DNA of 64,000 bases from Zestomonas insulae (GCF_016901015.1 NZ_JAFEUP010000007.1:1-64000); one strand, 5' to 3'; shown: positions 15,821 through 26,038, counted from the stretch's first letter. Numbers and translations: made by a program. Notes: generated by a model from the sequence alone, not told the origin.

Positions 15821-17248
15821 ATGTCAGAATCCGCTCAGAAACTACGGCTCGGCGCGTTGGTCGCGCTGGTAGTCGGTTCGATGGTGGGGGGCGGCATTTT
15901 CTCCCTTCCCCAGAACATGGCAGCCAGCGCCGACGTCGGCGCCGTGCTCATCGGCTGGGCCATCACCGCGGTCGGGATGTTGACCCTCGCCTTCGTCTTC
16001 CAGACCCTGGCCAACCGCAAGCCTGACCTCGACGGCGGGGTCTATGCCTACGCCAAGGCCGGTTTCGGCGACTACATGGGCTTCTCGTCGGCCTGGGGTT
16101 ACTGGATCAGCGCCTGGCTCGGCAACGTTGGCTACTTCGTCCTGCTGTTCAGCACCCTTGGCTACTTCTTCCCGATCTTCGGCGAAGGCAACACGGTAGC
16201 GGCGATCATCGGTGCGTCGATCCTGCTCTGGGCCGTGCACTTCCTGGTCCTGCGCGGTATCAAGGAAGCGGCCTTCATCAACACCATCACCACCGTCGCG
16301 AAGATGGTGCCGCTGGTGCTGTTCATCCTGATCTGCTTCTTCGCCTTCAAGCTGGACATCTTCACCGCGGACATTTGGGGTAAATCCAACCCCGATCTCG
16401 GCAGCGTGATGAACCAGGTCCGCAACATGATGCTGGTCACCGTCTGGGTGTTCATCGGTATCGAAGGCGCGAGCATCTTCTCGGCGCGGGCGGAAAAACG
16501 CTCCGACGTCGGTAAGGCCACCATCATCGGCTTCATCACCGTGCTGCTGCTGCTGGTGCTGGTCAACGTGCTGTCGCTCGGCATCATGACTCAGCCGGAG
16601 CTGGCCAAGCTGCAGAACCCGTCGATGGCCGCCGTGCTCGAGCATGTGGTCGGTCACTGGGGCGCGATACTGATCAGCGTCGGCCTGGTGATTTCCCTGC
16701 TCGGTGCCCTGCTGTCCTGGGTGCTGCTGTGCGCGGAGATCATGTTCGCCGCGGCGAAAGACCACACCATGCCGGAGTTCCTGCGCAAGGAAAACGCCAA
16801 CCACGTCCCGGCCAACGCCCTGTGGCTGACCAACGCCTGCGTACAGGTGTTCCTGATCATCACCCTGTTCAGTGCCAGTACCTACCTGAGCCTGATCTAC
16901 CTGGCCACCTCGATGATTCTGGTGCCCTACCTCTGGTCGGCTGCTTACGCCTTCCTTCTGGCACTGCGCGGCGAGAGCTATGAAACCGACGCAGCCGACC
17001 GCAACAAGGACTTGATCATCGGCGCCATCGCGCTGATCTACGCGGTCTGGCTGCTGTACGCCGGTGGCGTCAAGTACCTGCTGCTCTCCGCCCTGCTCTA
17101 TGCCCCTGGCGTGATCCTGTTCGCCAAGGCCAAGCGCGAGGTCGGCCAGCCCATCTTCACCAATGTCGAGAAGCTGCTGTTCGCCGCCGTGGTGATCGGC
17201 GCCGTAGTTGCTGCCTATGGCCTCTACGACGGCTTCCTGACTCTGTAA
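15821..17248 (+). CDS. arcD: Arginine/ornithine antiporter ArcD
   Basis: Inner-membrane exchanger of the arginine deiminase pathway: it imports arginine and exports ornithine without energy cost. The 475-residue APC-superfamily protein has about 12-13 hydrophobic segments, beginning LGALVALVVGSMVGGGIFSL with the conserved substrate-binding glycine loop of TM1. The ATG at 15821 is preferred because GGAGG at 15810-15814 is ideally spaced; the frame extends 12 codons upstream without such a signal. It is the first gene of arcDABC, 20 bp before arcA. Confidence 0.96.
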   Translation: MSESAQKLRLGALVALVVGSMVGGGIFSLPQNMAASADVGAVLIGWAITAVGMLTLAFVFQTLANRKPDLDGGVYAYAKAGFGDYMGFSSAWGYWISAWLGNVGYFVLLFSTLGYFFPIFGEGNTVAAIIGASILLWAVHFLVLRGIKEAAFINTITTVAKMVPLVLFILICFFAFKLDIFTADIWGKSNPDLGSVMNQVRNMMLVTVWVFIGIEGASIFSARAEKRSDVGKATIIGFITVLLLLVLVNVLSLGIMTQPELAKLQNPSMAAVLEHVVGHWGAILISVGLVISLLGALLSWVLLCAEIMFAAAKDHTMPEFLRKENANHVPANALWLTNACVQVFLIITLFSASTYLSLIYLATSMILVPYLWSAAYAFLLALRGESYETDAADRNKDLIIGAIALIYAVWLLYAGGVKYLLLSALLYAPGVILFAKAKREVGQPIFTNVEKLLFAAVVIGAVVAAYGLYDGFLTL

Positions 17249-17268
17249 TTTGTAAGGAGAAACCGCTC

Positions 17269-18525
17269 ATGTCCAAAGAGAAAGTGAAACTTGGCGTCCA
17301 TTCCGAAGCCGGCAAACTGCGCAAAGTGATGGTTTGCTCTCCTGGCCTGGCCCACCTCCGCCTGACGCCGAACAACTGCGACGAACTGCTGTTCGATGAT
17401 GTGATCTGGGTCAGCCAAGCCAAGCGCGATCACTTCGACTTCATGACCAAGATGCGCGAGCGCGGCGTCGACGTGGTCGAGATGCACAACCTGCTGGAAG
17501 AGACCGTGCAGAACAAGGAAGCCCTGAAGTGGATCCTTGATCGCAAGCTCACCCCCAACAGCGTCGGCCTCGGCCTGCAGAACGAAGTCCGTTCCTTCAT
17601 CGAAGGCCTCGAGCCGCGCCGCATCGCCGAGTTCCTGATCGGCGGCGTATCCGGCGCCGACCTCGCCAAGCACAAGGACTCCGAAGCGGCGAAGATGTTC
17701 AATGCCTACCTCGGCGAATCCAGCTTCATCTTCCCGCCGCTGCCGAACACCCAGTTCACCCGTGACACCACCTGCTGGATCTACGGCGGGGTGACCCTCA
17801 ACCCGATGTACTGGCCGGCCCGTCGTCAGGAAACCCTGCTCACCACCGCGATCTACAAATACCACCCGGACTTCGTCAACGCCGACTTCAAGGTCTGGTA
17901 CGGCGACCCGGACGTCGACCACGGCGCGGCCACGCTGGAAGGCGGTGACGTCATGCCGATCGGCAACGGCACCGTACTGATCGGCATGGGCGAACGCACT
18001 TCGCACCAGGCCATCGGCCAAGTCGCCCAAGCGCTGTTCAAGCAAGGCGCCGCCGAACGCGTGGTGGTCGCCGGTCTCGGCAAATCCCGCGCGGCGATGC
18101 ACCTGGATACCGTGTTCAGCTTCTGCGACCGCGACCTGGTCACCGTCTTCCCGGAAGTCGCCTACCAGATCGTACCGTTCGTCATTCGTCCGGATGAAAG
18201 CAGCCCAGGCGGGCTCGACGTGCGTCGCGAGGAGAAATCCTTCCTCGACGTGGTCGCCGAGTCGCTCAACCTGCCCAAGCTGCGTGTCGTTGAAACCGGC
18301 GGCGACAGCTACGAGGCCGAGCGCGAGCAGTGGGACGACGGCAACAACGTGGTTGCCCTGGAACCCGGCGTGGTGGTCGGTTACGACCGCAACACCTACA
18401 CCAACACCCTGTTGCGCAAAGCCGGGGTGGAAGTGGTCACCATCAGCGCCGGCGAGCTCGGCCGTGGCCGCGGCGGCGGTCACTGCATGACCTGCCCTAT
18501 CATCCGCGACCCGATCGACTACTAA
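17269..18525 (+). CDS. arcA: Arginine deiminase ArcA
   Basis: Hydrolyses arginine to citrulline and ammonia, the first step of anaerobic arginine fermentation. At 418 residues it matches the P. aeruginosa enzyme in length, and the catalytic Cys falls at position 406 in GGGHCMTCP. The substrate-binding TQFTRDTT and MHLDTVF (catalytic His and Asp) segments are present, with DHGAATLEGGDV carrying the catalytic Glu region. AAGGAG precedes the start. A stable GC-rich hairpin follows the stop codon before arcB. Confidence 0.97.
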   Translation: MSKEKVKLGVHSEAGKLRKVMVCSPGLAHLRLTPNNCDELLFDDVIWVSQAKRDHFDFMTKMRERGVDVVEMHNLLEETVQNKEALKWILDRKLTPNSVGLGLQNEVRSFIEGLEPRRIAEFLIGGVSGADLAKHKDSEAAKMFNAYLGESSFIFPPLPNTQFTRDTTCWIYGGVTLNPMYWPARRQETLLTTAIYKYHPDFVNADFKVWYGDPDVDHGAATLEGGDVMPIGNGTVLIGMGERTSHQAIGQVAQALFKQGAAERVVVAGLGKSRAAMHLDTVFSFCDRDLVTVFPEVAYQIVPFVIRPDESSPGGLDVRREEKSFLDVVAESLNLPKLRVVETGGDSYEAEREQWDDGNNVVALEPGVVVGYDRNTYTNTLLRKAGVEVVTISAGELGRGRGGGHCMTCPIIRDPIDY

Positions 18526-18538
18526 GCATCCCACCCAA

Positions 18539-18560
18539 GGCGGCCCCTCCCCGGGCCGCC
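18539..18560 (+). other. GC-rich hairpin between arcA and arcB
   Basis: GGCGGCCC (18539-18546) and GGGCCGCC (18553-18560) form a perfect 8-bp stem around a 6-base loop, without a T-run. It is more likely an mRNA processing or 3'-stabilising element than a terminator. Arc transcripts are known to be processed between genes in P. aeruginosa. Confidence 0.55.
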
Positions 18561-18624
18561 CGCCCCGCCAGCCATCAGCCGTACTGACGGAGCCAGTTTC
18601 CAGCTGTTTTCAAGGAGAAGATCC

Positions 18625-19635
18625 ATGGCTTTCAATATGCACAACCGCAACCTGCTCAGCCTGATGCACCACAGCACTCGCGAGTTGCGTTACCTGCTCG
18701 ACCTGTCCCGCGACCTGAAGCGCGCCAAGTACACCGGTACCGAGCAGCAACACCTGAAGCGCAAGAACATCGCGCTGATCTTCGAAAAAACCTCTACCCG
18801 TACCCGTTGCGCATTCGAAGTGGCCGCCTACGACCAAGGCGCCAATGTCACCTACATCGACCCCAATTCTTCGCAGATCGGCCACAAAGAAAGCATGAAG
18901 GACACCGCCCGCGTGCTTGGCCGTATGTATGACGCGATCGAATATCGCGGCTTCAAGCAGGAAATCGTTGAAGAGCTTGCCGCCTTCGCCGGCGTGCCGG
19001 TGTTCAACGGCCTGACCGACGAATACCACCCGACGCAGATGCTCGCCGACGTGCTAACCATGCGTGAGCACAGCGACAAGCCGCTGCACGACATCAGCTA
19101 CGCCTACCTGGGCGACGCCCGCAACAACATGGGCAACTCGCTGCTGCTGATCGGCGCCAAGCTCGGCATGGACGTGCGCATCGGCGCACCGAAAGAGCTG
19201 TGGCCGGAAGCGGACTTCGTCAAACAGTGCGAAGCCTTCGCCAAGGACAGCGGTGCCCGTATCACCCTCACCGAAGATCCCGCCGCCGCCGTCAAAGGCG
19301 TGGACTTCGTCCACACCGACGTGTGGGTTTCGATGGGCGAACCGGTGGAAGCCTGGGGCGAGCGCATCAAGCTGCTGATGCCCTATCAGGTCAACGCCAA
19401 GCTGATGAAAGCCGCCAAGAACCCGCGCGTGAAGTTCATGCACTGCCTGCCGGCGTTCCACAACAGCGAGACCAAGGTCGGTAAGGAAATTGCCGCCAAG
19501 TATCCGAAGCTGAAAGACGGTATCGAAGTGACCGACGACGTGTTCGAGTCGCCGGCCTGTATCGCCTTCGAGCAGGCGGAAAACCGCATGCACACCATCA
19601 AGGCCATTCTCGTTTCGACCCTGGCAGACGTCTGA
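18625..19635 (+). CDS. arcB: Catabolic ornithine carbamoyltransferase ArcB
   Basis: Phosphorolyses citrulline to ornithine and carbamoyl phosphate. The 336-residue protein carries the carbamoyl-phosphate loop STRTRCAFE, the HPTQMLADVLTMREH segment and the HCLPAFHN ornithine/catalytic loop. Length and position in arcDABC identify it as the catabolic isozyme rather than the anabolic ArgF. AAGGAG lies 7 bases before the ATG. The following gene, arcC, is separated by a terminator-like stem-loop. Confidence 0.96.
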   Translation: MAFNMHNRNLLSLMHHSTRELRYLLDLSRDLKRAKYTGTEQQHLKRKNIALIFEKTSTRTRCAFEVAAYDQGANVTYIDPNSSQIGHKESMKDTARVLGRMYDAIEYRGFKQEIVEELAAFAGVPVFNGLTDEYHPTQMLADVLTMREHSDKPLHDISYAYLGDARNNMGNSLLLIGAKLGMDVRIGAPKELWPEADFVKQCEAFAKDSGARITLTEDPAAAVKGVDFVHTDVWVSMGEPVEAWGERIKLLMPYQVNAKLMKAAKNPRVKFMHCLPAFHNSETKVGKEIAAKYPKLKDGIEVTDDVFESPACIAFEQAENRMHTIKAILVSTLADV

Positions 19636-19643
19636 CAGCCCTG

Positions 19644-19690
19644 ACCCCGCCCGACGTGCCCGCGAGGCCGTCGCGCGGGGTCTTTTTCTC
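19644..19690 (+). terminator. Stem-loop with T-run between arcB and arcC
   Basis: The outer stem is ACCCCGC (19644-19650) with GCGGGGT (19675-19681). Inside it GACG pairs with CGTC, and GCC with GGC, around a 5-base loop. The run TCTTTTTCTC follows immediately. This has the form of an intrinsic terminator and would attenuate transcription into arcC; the arcC ribosome binding site AGGAGG directly follows it. Confidence 0.6.
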
Positions 19691-19704
19691 AGGAGGTACC
19701 TACC

Positions 19705-20637
19705 ATGCGTATCGTCATCGCTTTGGGCGGTAATGCATTGCTGCGGCGTGGTGAGCCCATGACCGCGGACAACCAGCGTCTGAACGTGAAAATCGCCGCC
19801 GAACAGATTGCCAAGGTGGCCCCGGGCAACGAACTGGTGATCGCCCACGGCAACGGCCCGCAAGTCGGCCTGTTGGCGCTGCAGGGCGCCGCCTACGACA
19901 AGGTCACGCCCTACCCGCTGGATGTGCTGGGCGCGGAAACCGAGGGCATGATCGGCTACATGATCGAACAGGAAATGGGCAATCTGCTGCCCTTCGAAGT
20001 GCCGTTCGCGACCATCCTCACCCAGGTCGAGGTCGATGGTAAGGATCCGGCTTTCCAGAATCCGACCAAGCCGATCGGCCCGGTCTACTCCAAGGAAGAA
20101 GCCGAAGCCCTGGCCAAGGAGAAGGGCTGGAGCATCGCGCCGGACGGCGACAAGTTCCGCCGCGTGGTGGCCAGCCCGCGACCCAAGCGCATCTTCGAGA
20201 TCCGCCCGGTTAAGTGGCTGCTGGAAAAAGGCACCGTGGTGATCTGCGCCGGCGGTGGCGGCATCCCGACCATGTACGACGAATCCGGCAAGAAGCTCAG
20301 TGGTGTCGAGGCGGTGATCGACAAGGACCTCTGCTCCTCGCTGCTCGCCCAGGAACTCAACGCCGACCTGCTGGTGATCGCCACCGACGTCAGCGCGACC
20401 TTCATCGACTGGGGCAAGCCGACCCAGAAAGCCATCGCCCAGGCCCACCCGGACGAACTGGAACGCCTCGGCTTCGCCGCCGGCTCCATGGGTCCGAAAG
20501 TCCAGGCCGCCAGCGAATTCGCCCAGGCCACCGGCAAGGTCGCGGTGATCGGCTCGCTGGCCGATATCGAAGCCATCGTCCAGGGCAAGGCCGGTACCCG
20601 CGTATCGACCGCCGCCTCGGGCCTCAGCTACTACTGA
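19705..20637 (+). CDS. arcC: Carbamate kinase ArcC
   Basis: Final, ATP-yielding step of the pathway: carbamoyl phosphate plus ADP gives ATP, carbon dioxide and ammonia. The 310-residue amino-acid-kinase-fold protein starts MRIVIALGGNALLRRGEP and has VIAHGNGPQVGLL, VICAGGGGIP and VIDKDLCSSLLAQEL, all conserved in carbamate kinases. A perfect AGGAGG at 19691-19696 is well spaced from the start. A strong terminator follows the gene. Confidence 0.97.
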   Translation: MRIVIALGGNALLRRGEPMTADNQRLNVKIAAEQIAKVAPGNELVIAHGNGPQVGLLALQGAAYDKVTPYPLDVLGAETEGMIGYMIEQEMGNLLPFEVPFATILTQVEVDGKDPAFQNPTKPIGPVYSKEEAEALAKEKGWSIAPDGDKFRRVVASPRPKRIFEIRPVKWLLEKGTVVICAGGGGIPTMYDESGKKLSGVEAVIDKDLCSSLLAQELNADLLVIATDVSATFIDWGKPTQKAIAQAHPDELERLGFAAGSMGPKVQAASEFAQATGKVAVIGSLADIEAIVQGKAGTRVSTAASGLSYY

Positions 20638-20652
20638 TCGCGCGTCACCTTC

Positions 20653-20688
20653 GCCAACGCCCGGCCCCGTGCCGGGCGTTGGCGTTTT
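20653..20688 (+). terminator. Rho-independent terminator of arcDABC
   Basis: A perfect 13-bp stem, GCCAACGCCCGGC (20653-20665) with its complement at 20671-20683, closes a 5-base loop and is followed by GTTTT. It sits 16 bp after the arcC stop. Confidence 0.9.
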
Positions 20689-20880
20689 CGCCGTCCGCAC
20701 GTCGTGACCGCACGCACCCAGCGTGACTCGAAAGTCACAACCCTCGTCAGCATAAGCATTCGAACCCTAGTCACATGCGCGACCCGCGTGCATGGCCTTC
20801 CGTGGTTCAGAGGCCAAACGCTGGTGCTGTGCGCCTCGCGCCCTGCGCGTGAGCGACGGTCTATCTGAGGAGTTGTAGTG

Positions 20881-22782
20881 ATGTCTCGTTTGCCGGTCAT
20901 TGTTGGGTTCGGGGGCTACAACGCCGCCGGCCGTAGCTCCTTTCACCACGGCTTCCGCCGTACTGTGCTGGAAACCCTGGATGCCCAGGCCCGTCAGGAG
21001 ACCCTGGTCGGCCTGGCGGTGATGACCAAATTGGTCAAGCTGGTCGACGGCCAGCTGCAGAACGCCGAAGGCCAGGTGCTCAGCCCGGCGCAGATCGAAC
21101 AGCACTACGCCCCACAGATTCTCGCCTCGACCCTGGTCCGCCGCATCGGCAAGGAGTACCTCGACGTCGACGCCGCGCACTGGCACAAGAACCTCAGCCT
21201 CAGCAGCAGCAACGGGCAGCCGCTGCAGTTCGTCACCCTGGCCAAGCAGCTGCCGGAGCCGCTGCCGGCCAACTGGCAGGTGGAAACCCTGGCTGACGGC
21301 CAAGTGCAGGTCATCCTTCACGACAGCTGCGACTTCAAGGTCGACAGCTACCGCGCCCTGCCGGTGAAGTCCGCCGGCCAACTGCCCAGCGGCTTCGACC
21401 CGGCCGAGCTGTACAACTCGCGCTTCCACCCGCGCGGCCTGCAGCTGGCCATTGTCGCGGCGACCGATGCGCTGCGCTCCACCGGTCTCGACTGGCAGAC
21501 CATCGTCGCCCACGTCGCTCCCGACGAAGTCGCGGTGTTCTCCGGCAGCGCCATGGCGCAGCTCGACGAGAACGGCTTCGGCGGCATGATGCAGTCGCGC
21601 CTGCGCGGCACCCGGGTCACCGCCAAGCAGTGCCCGCTCGGCCTCAACACCATGCCGGCCGACTTCATCAACGCCTATGTGCTGGGCAGCGTCGGCACCA
21701 CTGGCAGCGTCACCGGCGCCTGCGCGACCTTCCTCTACAACCTGCAGAAAGGCATCGAACAGATCACCAGCGGCAAGTCCCGCGTGGTGCTGGTCGGCAA
21801 CAGCGAGGCACCGATCACCCCGGAAGTCATCGACGGCTACAACGCCATGAGCGCGCTGGCCACCGAAGACGGCCTGCGCCAGGTGCAAGGTGGCGGCGAC
21901 GTCGACTTCACCCGCGCCAGCCGGCCGTTCGGACAGAACTGCGGCTTCACCCTGGCCGAATCCAGCCAGTACCTGGTGCTGATGGACGACGAACTGGCCC
22001 TGGAGCTGGGCGCCGACATCCACGGCGCGGTGACGGACGTGTTCATCAACGCCGACGGCTTCAAGAAATCGATTTCCGCGCCCGGCCCGGGCAACTACCT
22101 GACCCTGTCCAAGGCGGTGGCCGCCGCCGCACAGCTGGTCGGCCTGGATGGCGTGCGTCAGCGCAGCTTCATCCACGCCCACGGCTCGAGCACCCCGGCC
22201 AACCGGGTCACCGAATCGGAGCTGCTCGACCGCGTCGCGGCGACCTTCGGCATCGATGCCTGGCCGGTTGCCGCGGTGAAGGCCTTCGTCGGCCACTCGC
22301 TGGCCGCGGCCAGCGCCGACCAGGTGATCTCCGCGCTGGGCTCGTTCAAGTACGGCATCCTGCCGGGCATCAAGACCATCGACGCGGTGGCCGACGACGT
22401 GTTCCAGGACCACCTGAGCCTGAGCACCCACGATGTGCCGCACGCCGAGCTGGACGTGTGCTTCGTCAACTCCAAGGGCTTCGGCGGCAACAACGCCAGC
22501 GGCGTGCTGCTAGCCCCGCGCGTGGTCGAGAAGATGCTGCGCAAGCGCCACGGCGAGGCGGCCTTTGCCAGCTACCAGGCCAAGCGCGAAGCGACCCGCG
22601 CCGCCGCGCAGGCCTACGACGCGCGCGCCCTGCACGGGCAGTTCGACATCATCTACAACTTCGGCAATGACCTGATCGACGAGCGCGCCATCGAGCTGGG
22701 CGTCGACGGCATCAAGGTGCCGGGCTTCGAGCAGCCGCTGGTGTACCGCAAGGACGAGCGCTTCAGCGACATGCTCGACTGA
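20881..22782 (+). CDS. fabY: Beta-ketoacyl-ACP synthase FabY
   Basis: A 633-residue thiolase-fold ketosynthase. In P. aeruginosa the protein at this locus (PA5174) is FabY, which condenses acetyl-CoA with malonyl-ACP to start fatty-acid synthesis in place of FabH. The active-site Cys is in GSVTGACATFLYN, and catalytic His residues are in IHAHGSSTPANR and AFVGHSLAAAS. The protein is about 200 residues longer than FabB/FabF because of an N-terminal extension, as expected for FabY. GAGGAG at 20867-20872 favours the ATG at 20881 over the overlapping GTG at 20878. Confidence 0.9.
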   Translation: MSRLPVIVGFGGYNAAGRSSFHHGFRRTVLETLDAQARQETLVGLAVMTKLVKLVDGQLQNAEGQVLSPAQIEQHYAPQILASTLVRRIGKEYLDVDAAHWHKNLSLSSSNGQPLQFVTLAKQLPEPLPANWQVETLADGQVQVILHDSCDFKVDSYRALPVKSAGQLPSGFDPAELYNSRFHPRGLQLAIVAATDALRSTGLDWQTIVAHVAPDEVAVFSGSAMAQLDENGFGGMMQSRLRGTRVTAKQCPLGLNTMPADFINAYVLGSVGTTGSVTGACATFLYNLQKGIEQITSGKSRVVLVGNSEAPITPEVIDGYNAMSALATEDGLRQVQGGGDVDFTRASRPFGQNCGFTLAESSQYLVLMDDELALELGADIHGAVTDVFINADGFKKSISAPGPGNYLTLSKAVAAAAQLVGLDGVRQRSFIHAHGSSTPANRVTESELLDRVAATFGIDAWPVAAVKAFVGHSLAAASADQVISALGSFKYGILPGIKTIDAVADDVFQDHLSLSTHDVPHAELDVCFVNSKGFGGNNASGVLLAPRVVEKMLRKRHGEAAFASYQAKREATRAAAQAYDARALHGQFDIIYNFGNDLIDERAIELGVDGIKVPGFEQPLVYRKDERFSDMLD

Positions 22783-22789
22783 GGCCGCC

Positions 22790-22810
22790 GCGCCCGCCCA
22801 GCGCGGGCGC
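22790..22810. terminator. Possible hairpin terminator between convergent fabY and cysQ
   Basis: GCGCCCGC (22790-22797) and GCGGGCGC (22803-22810) form a perfect stem around a 5-base loop in the 29-bp gap between convergent genes. It has no T-run on either strand, so termination may be weak or Rho-dependent. Confidence 0.4.
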
Positions 22811-22811
22811 G

Positions 22812-23632
<821 letters not shown>

Positions 23633-23636
<4 letters not shown>

Positions 23637-24199
23637 AGGACGAACTCCCCACGCTGGCTGAGCAGGTCACGCGCCAGGTACAGCGCCGCCAGGGCGCGCC
23701 CCTCGCTGAACTGCGGGTGCTGCACCAGGTTGCTCAGCTCGCGCAGGTTGATACGCTCGACGCCCATCGGCTCCGGTTCGTCGCCCGGCAGATGCTCCTC
23801 ATAGAGGTCACGGGCCAGTACCACCTGAATCTTCTGGGTCATGTAGCCGGGCAGCAAGCTCAGCTCGGTGAGGTACTCCAGGCGCCGCGCGCCGAACCCG
23901 GCCTCTTCCTTCAATTCACGGTTGGCCGCCTCGAGCACGTCCTCGCCCGGCTCGACCAGGCCCTTGGGCAGCGACAGCTGGTAGTCGTCGGTGCCGGCGC
24001 AGTACTCCTCGACCAGCAGGGCATGCTCGGCGTCGATCAGCGCCACCACCATCACCGCGCCATAACCCGAGCCACGGCTGGCCAGCCGCTCGTAGGTGCG
24101 CTCGACCCCATTGGCGAAACGCAGCTGCAGTTCCTCGACGGCGAACAGGCGACTCCGAGCCACGATTTCGCGACCGAGCACTGTGGGTTTCTGACGCAT
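23633..24199 (-). CDS. nudE: ADP-compound (ADP-ribose/NADH) hydrolase NudE
   Basis: A Nudix hydrolase of 188 residues that cleaves ADP-ribose, NADH and diadenosine polyphosphates. The Nudix box is present as GLVEPGEDVLEAANRELKEE followed by AGFGA, with all catalytic glutamates. The ATG at 24199 is used because GGAG is 7 bp upstream and the product begins MRQKPTVLG as in homologues; an upstream ATG 12 codons away lacks support. It forms an operon with cysQ and is divergent from yrfG. Confidence 0.92.
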
Positions 24200-24302
24200 G
24201 GGACGACTCCGTGACTTGAGCGGGCGAGCTATCATACCCCGGCTTCGCCGATTGTCCGCCGCGCCGATCGGCCCACTCCTTCAGCCGTAGACATTCTTCG
24301 CC

Positions 24303-24965
24303 ATGCCTGTACTGCCCTGGGCCGCCATCGATACCGTCCTGCTCGACATGGACGGCACCCTGCTCGACCTGCACTTCGACAACCATTTCTGGCTCGAACA
24401 CCTGCCGCAACGCTACGCCGCGCACCACGGCGTGACCCGCGCACAGGCCGACGCCGAGCTGCTGCCGCTGTTCCGCGACCACGCCGGCACCCTGAACTGG
24501 TACTGCACGGACTTCTGGAGCCGCGAACTGCGCCTGTCGATCCGCGACCTCAAGCGCGAAGTCGCCGAGCTGATCAGCCTGCGTCCTGATGCCGACACCT
24601 TCCTCGCCGCGCTACGCGGCGCCGGCAAGCGCGTCGCACTGATCACCAACGCACACCGCGACTCGCTGTCGCTGAAGCTCGAGCGGGTCGAGCTGGCGCC
24701 CTACTTCGACCGCCTGATCAGCTCCCACGACTACGGCTTCCCCAAGGAAGACCAGCAGTTCTGGCAGGCCCTGCAGGCCGACTTCGGCTTCGACCCGGCG
24801 CGCAGCCTGTTCATCGACGACAGCCTGCCGATCCTGCGCAGCGCCGGCCGTTTCGGCGTCGCCCACCTGCTCGCGGTGAGCGAGCCGGACAGCCGCAAGG
24901 GGCCCAAGGACACCGAGGAGTTCGCCGCGCTGAGCGACTACCGCGCGTTGCTCGCCGGACTCTGA
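24303..24965 (+). CDS. yrfG: HAD-family GMP/IMP nucleotidase YrfG
   Basis: A 220-residue haloacid-dehalogenase-type phosphatase with motif I LLDMDGTLLDL (nucleophilic Asp), motif II VALITNAH, the lysine in FPKEDQQF and motif IV LFIDDSLPIL. Its position beside nudE is the same in P. aeruginosa and E. coli, where YrfG dephosphorylates purine nucleotides. Soluble, with no signal peptide. Its stop codon is directly followed by a large palindromic repeat. Confidence 0.88.
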   Translation: MPVLPWAAIDTVLLDMDGTLLDLHFDNHFWLEHLPQRYAAHHGVTRAQADAELLPLFRDHAGTLNWYCTDFWSRELRLSIRDLKREVAELISLRPDADTFLAALRGAGKRVALITNAHRDSLSLKLERVELAPYFDRLISSHDYGFPKEDQQFWQALQADFGFDPARSLFIDDSLPILRSAGRFGVAHLLAVSEPDSRKGPKDTEEFAALSDYRALLAGL

Positions 24966-25107
24966 GAGCCTGTTCACGATCTGCTGCGCGTCGGCCACAC
25001 GGCGTTAAAAACAGCCTCGGAATGCTCATTTACAGCTCGTAAACTCCGCTTCCTCGGCTGTTTTTTTCCTTGTCTGACTCTAGCTCGCTAGATCGTGGAC
25101 AGGCTCT
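24965..25107. repeat. Nested palindromic intergenic repeat, copy A
   Basis: Outer arms AGAGCCTGTTCACGATCT (24965-24982) and AGATCGTGGACAGGCTCT (25090-25107) are complementary at 17 of 18 positions. Inside are AAAAACAGCC/GGCTGTTTTT arms and a central TTTAC/GTAAA hairpin. A related copy lies at 39248-39386, sharing TGCGCGTCGGCCA, GCTCATTTACA, CGTAAACTCCGC and CTAGCTCGC in the same order. I recall similar extragenic elements from other Pseudomonas genomes. Confidence 0.8.
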
Positions 25108-25159
25108 GAGCCCGCCGAGCCGCTAGAATCGCCGGGCCACCTCGCGGCCGGAGCGGTCC

Positions 25160-26038
25160 ATGGACATCAAGCAACTGAAATTCCTCGTCGCCCTCGACGA
25201 GGCGCGTCATTTCGGCCAGGCGGCGACGCGCTGCCACATCACCCAGCCGACCCTGTCGATGCGCCTGCGCAACCTGGAAGACGAGCTGCAGCTGCAACTG
25301 GTCCAGCGCGGCCAGCGCTTCGAAGGCTTCACCCCGGCCGGCGAGCGGGTGCTGGCCTGGGCGCGCAGCGTGCTGGCTGCCTATGACGGCCTGCAGGTCG
25401 AAGCCGCCGCCTGCCGTGGCAGCCTCAGCGGCACCCTGCGCCTTGGCGTGGTGCCGCTGTCGAGCTTCGACCCGATGCCGCTGCTGCAACGCCTGCACCG
25501 CCAGCACCCGCACCTGCGCTTCGTGCTTTCGGCGCTGAGTTCCGAACAGATTCTCGAGCAGTTGGCCAGCAACCGCCTGGACCTCGGGCTGTCCTACCTC
25601 GACCGCCTCGACCCGCAGCAGTTCGACTACCGGTCCCTGGCGGAAACCCGCATGGGCCTGCTCTACCACCCGCAGCATTTCCAGTTCGACGCCAGCCCGC
25701 TGCACTGGGACGCACTGGTCGAGCTGCCACTCGGCCTGCTCAGCAGCGGCATGCACTTTCGCCAGTCGATCGACCACAACTTCCGCAGCCGCGGCCTGAG
25801 CCTCACCCCGCTGCTGGAGACCGACGCCGTGCATCAACTGCTGCAGGCGGTGCAGAGCGGCCTGTGCTGCGCGGTGATGCCGTTGCCCAGCGGGCTCAGT
25901 GCGCTCGACGCCGAGCTGCGCCTGCAACCCATCGAGGACGCCCACACGCTGGCGCCGCTCGGCCTGATCATGCGCCGCGGCGAGCCGCGCTCGGCGCTGG
26001 CCGCGGCGTGCTTCGAGGCAGTGGCCGCGGAGGATTGA
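25160..26038 (+). CDS. LysR-family transcriptional regulator
   Basis: A 292-residue LysR regulator with an N-terminal winged HTH (residues 1-60: MDIKQLKFLVALDEARHFGQ, then AATRCHITQPTLSMRLRNLE) and a periplasmic-binding-like effector domain from about residue 90. It lies upstream of fdhD and the YdeP-type oxidoreductase on the same strand, as in P. aeruginosa (PA5179), so it may regulate them. Its effector is unknown. Confidence 0.9.
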   Translation: MDIKQLKFLVALDEARHFGQAATRCHITQPTLSMRLRNLEDELQLQLVQRGQRFEGFTPAGERVLAWARSVLAAYDGLQVEAAACRGSLSGTLRLGVVPLSSFDPMPLLQRLHRQHPHLRFVLSALSSEQILEQLASNRLDLGLSYLDRLDPQQFDYRSLAETRMGLLYHPQHFQFDASPLHWDALVELPLGLLSSGMHFRQSIDHNFRSRGLSLTPLLETDAVHQLLQAVQSGLCCAVMPLPSGLSALDAELRLQPIEDAHTLAPLGLIMRRGEPRSALAAACFEAVAAED

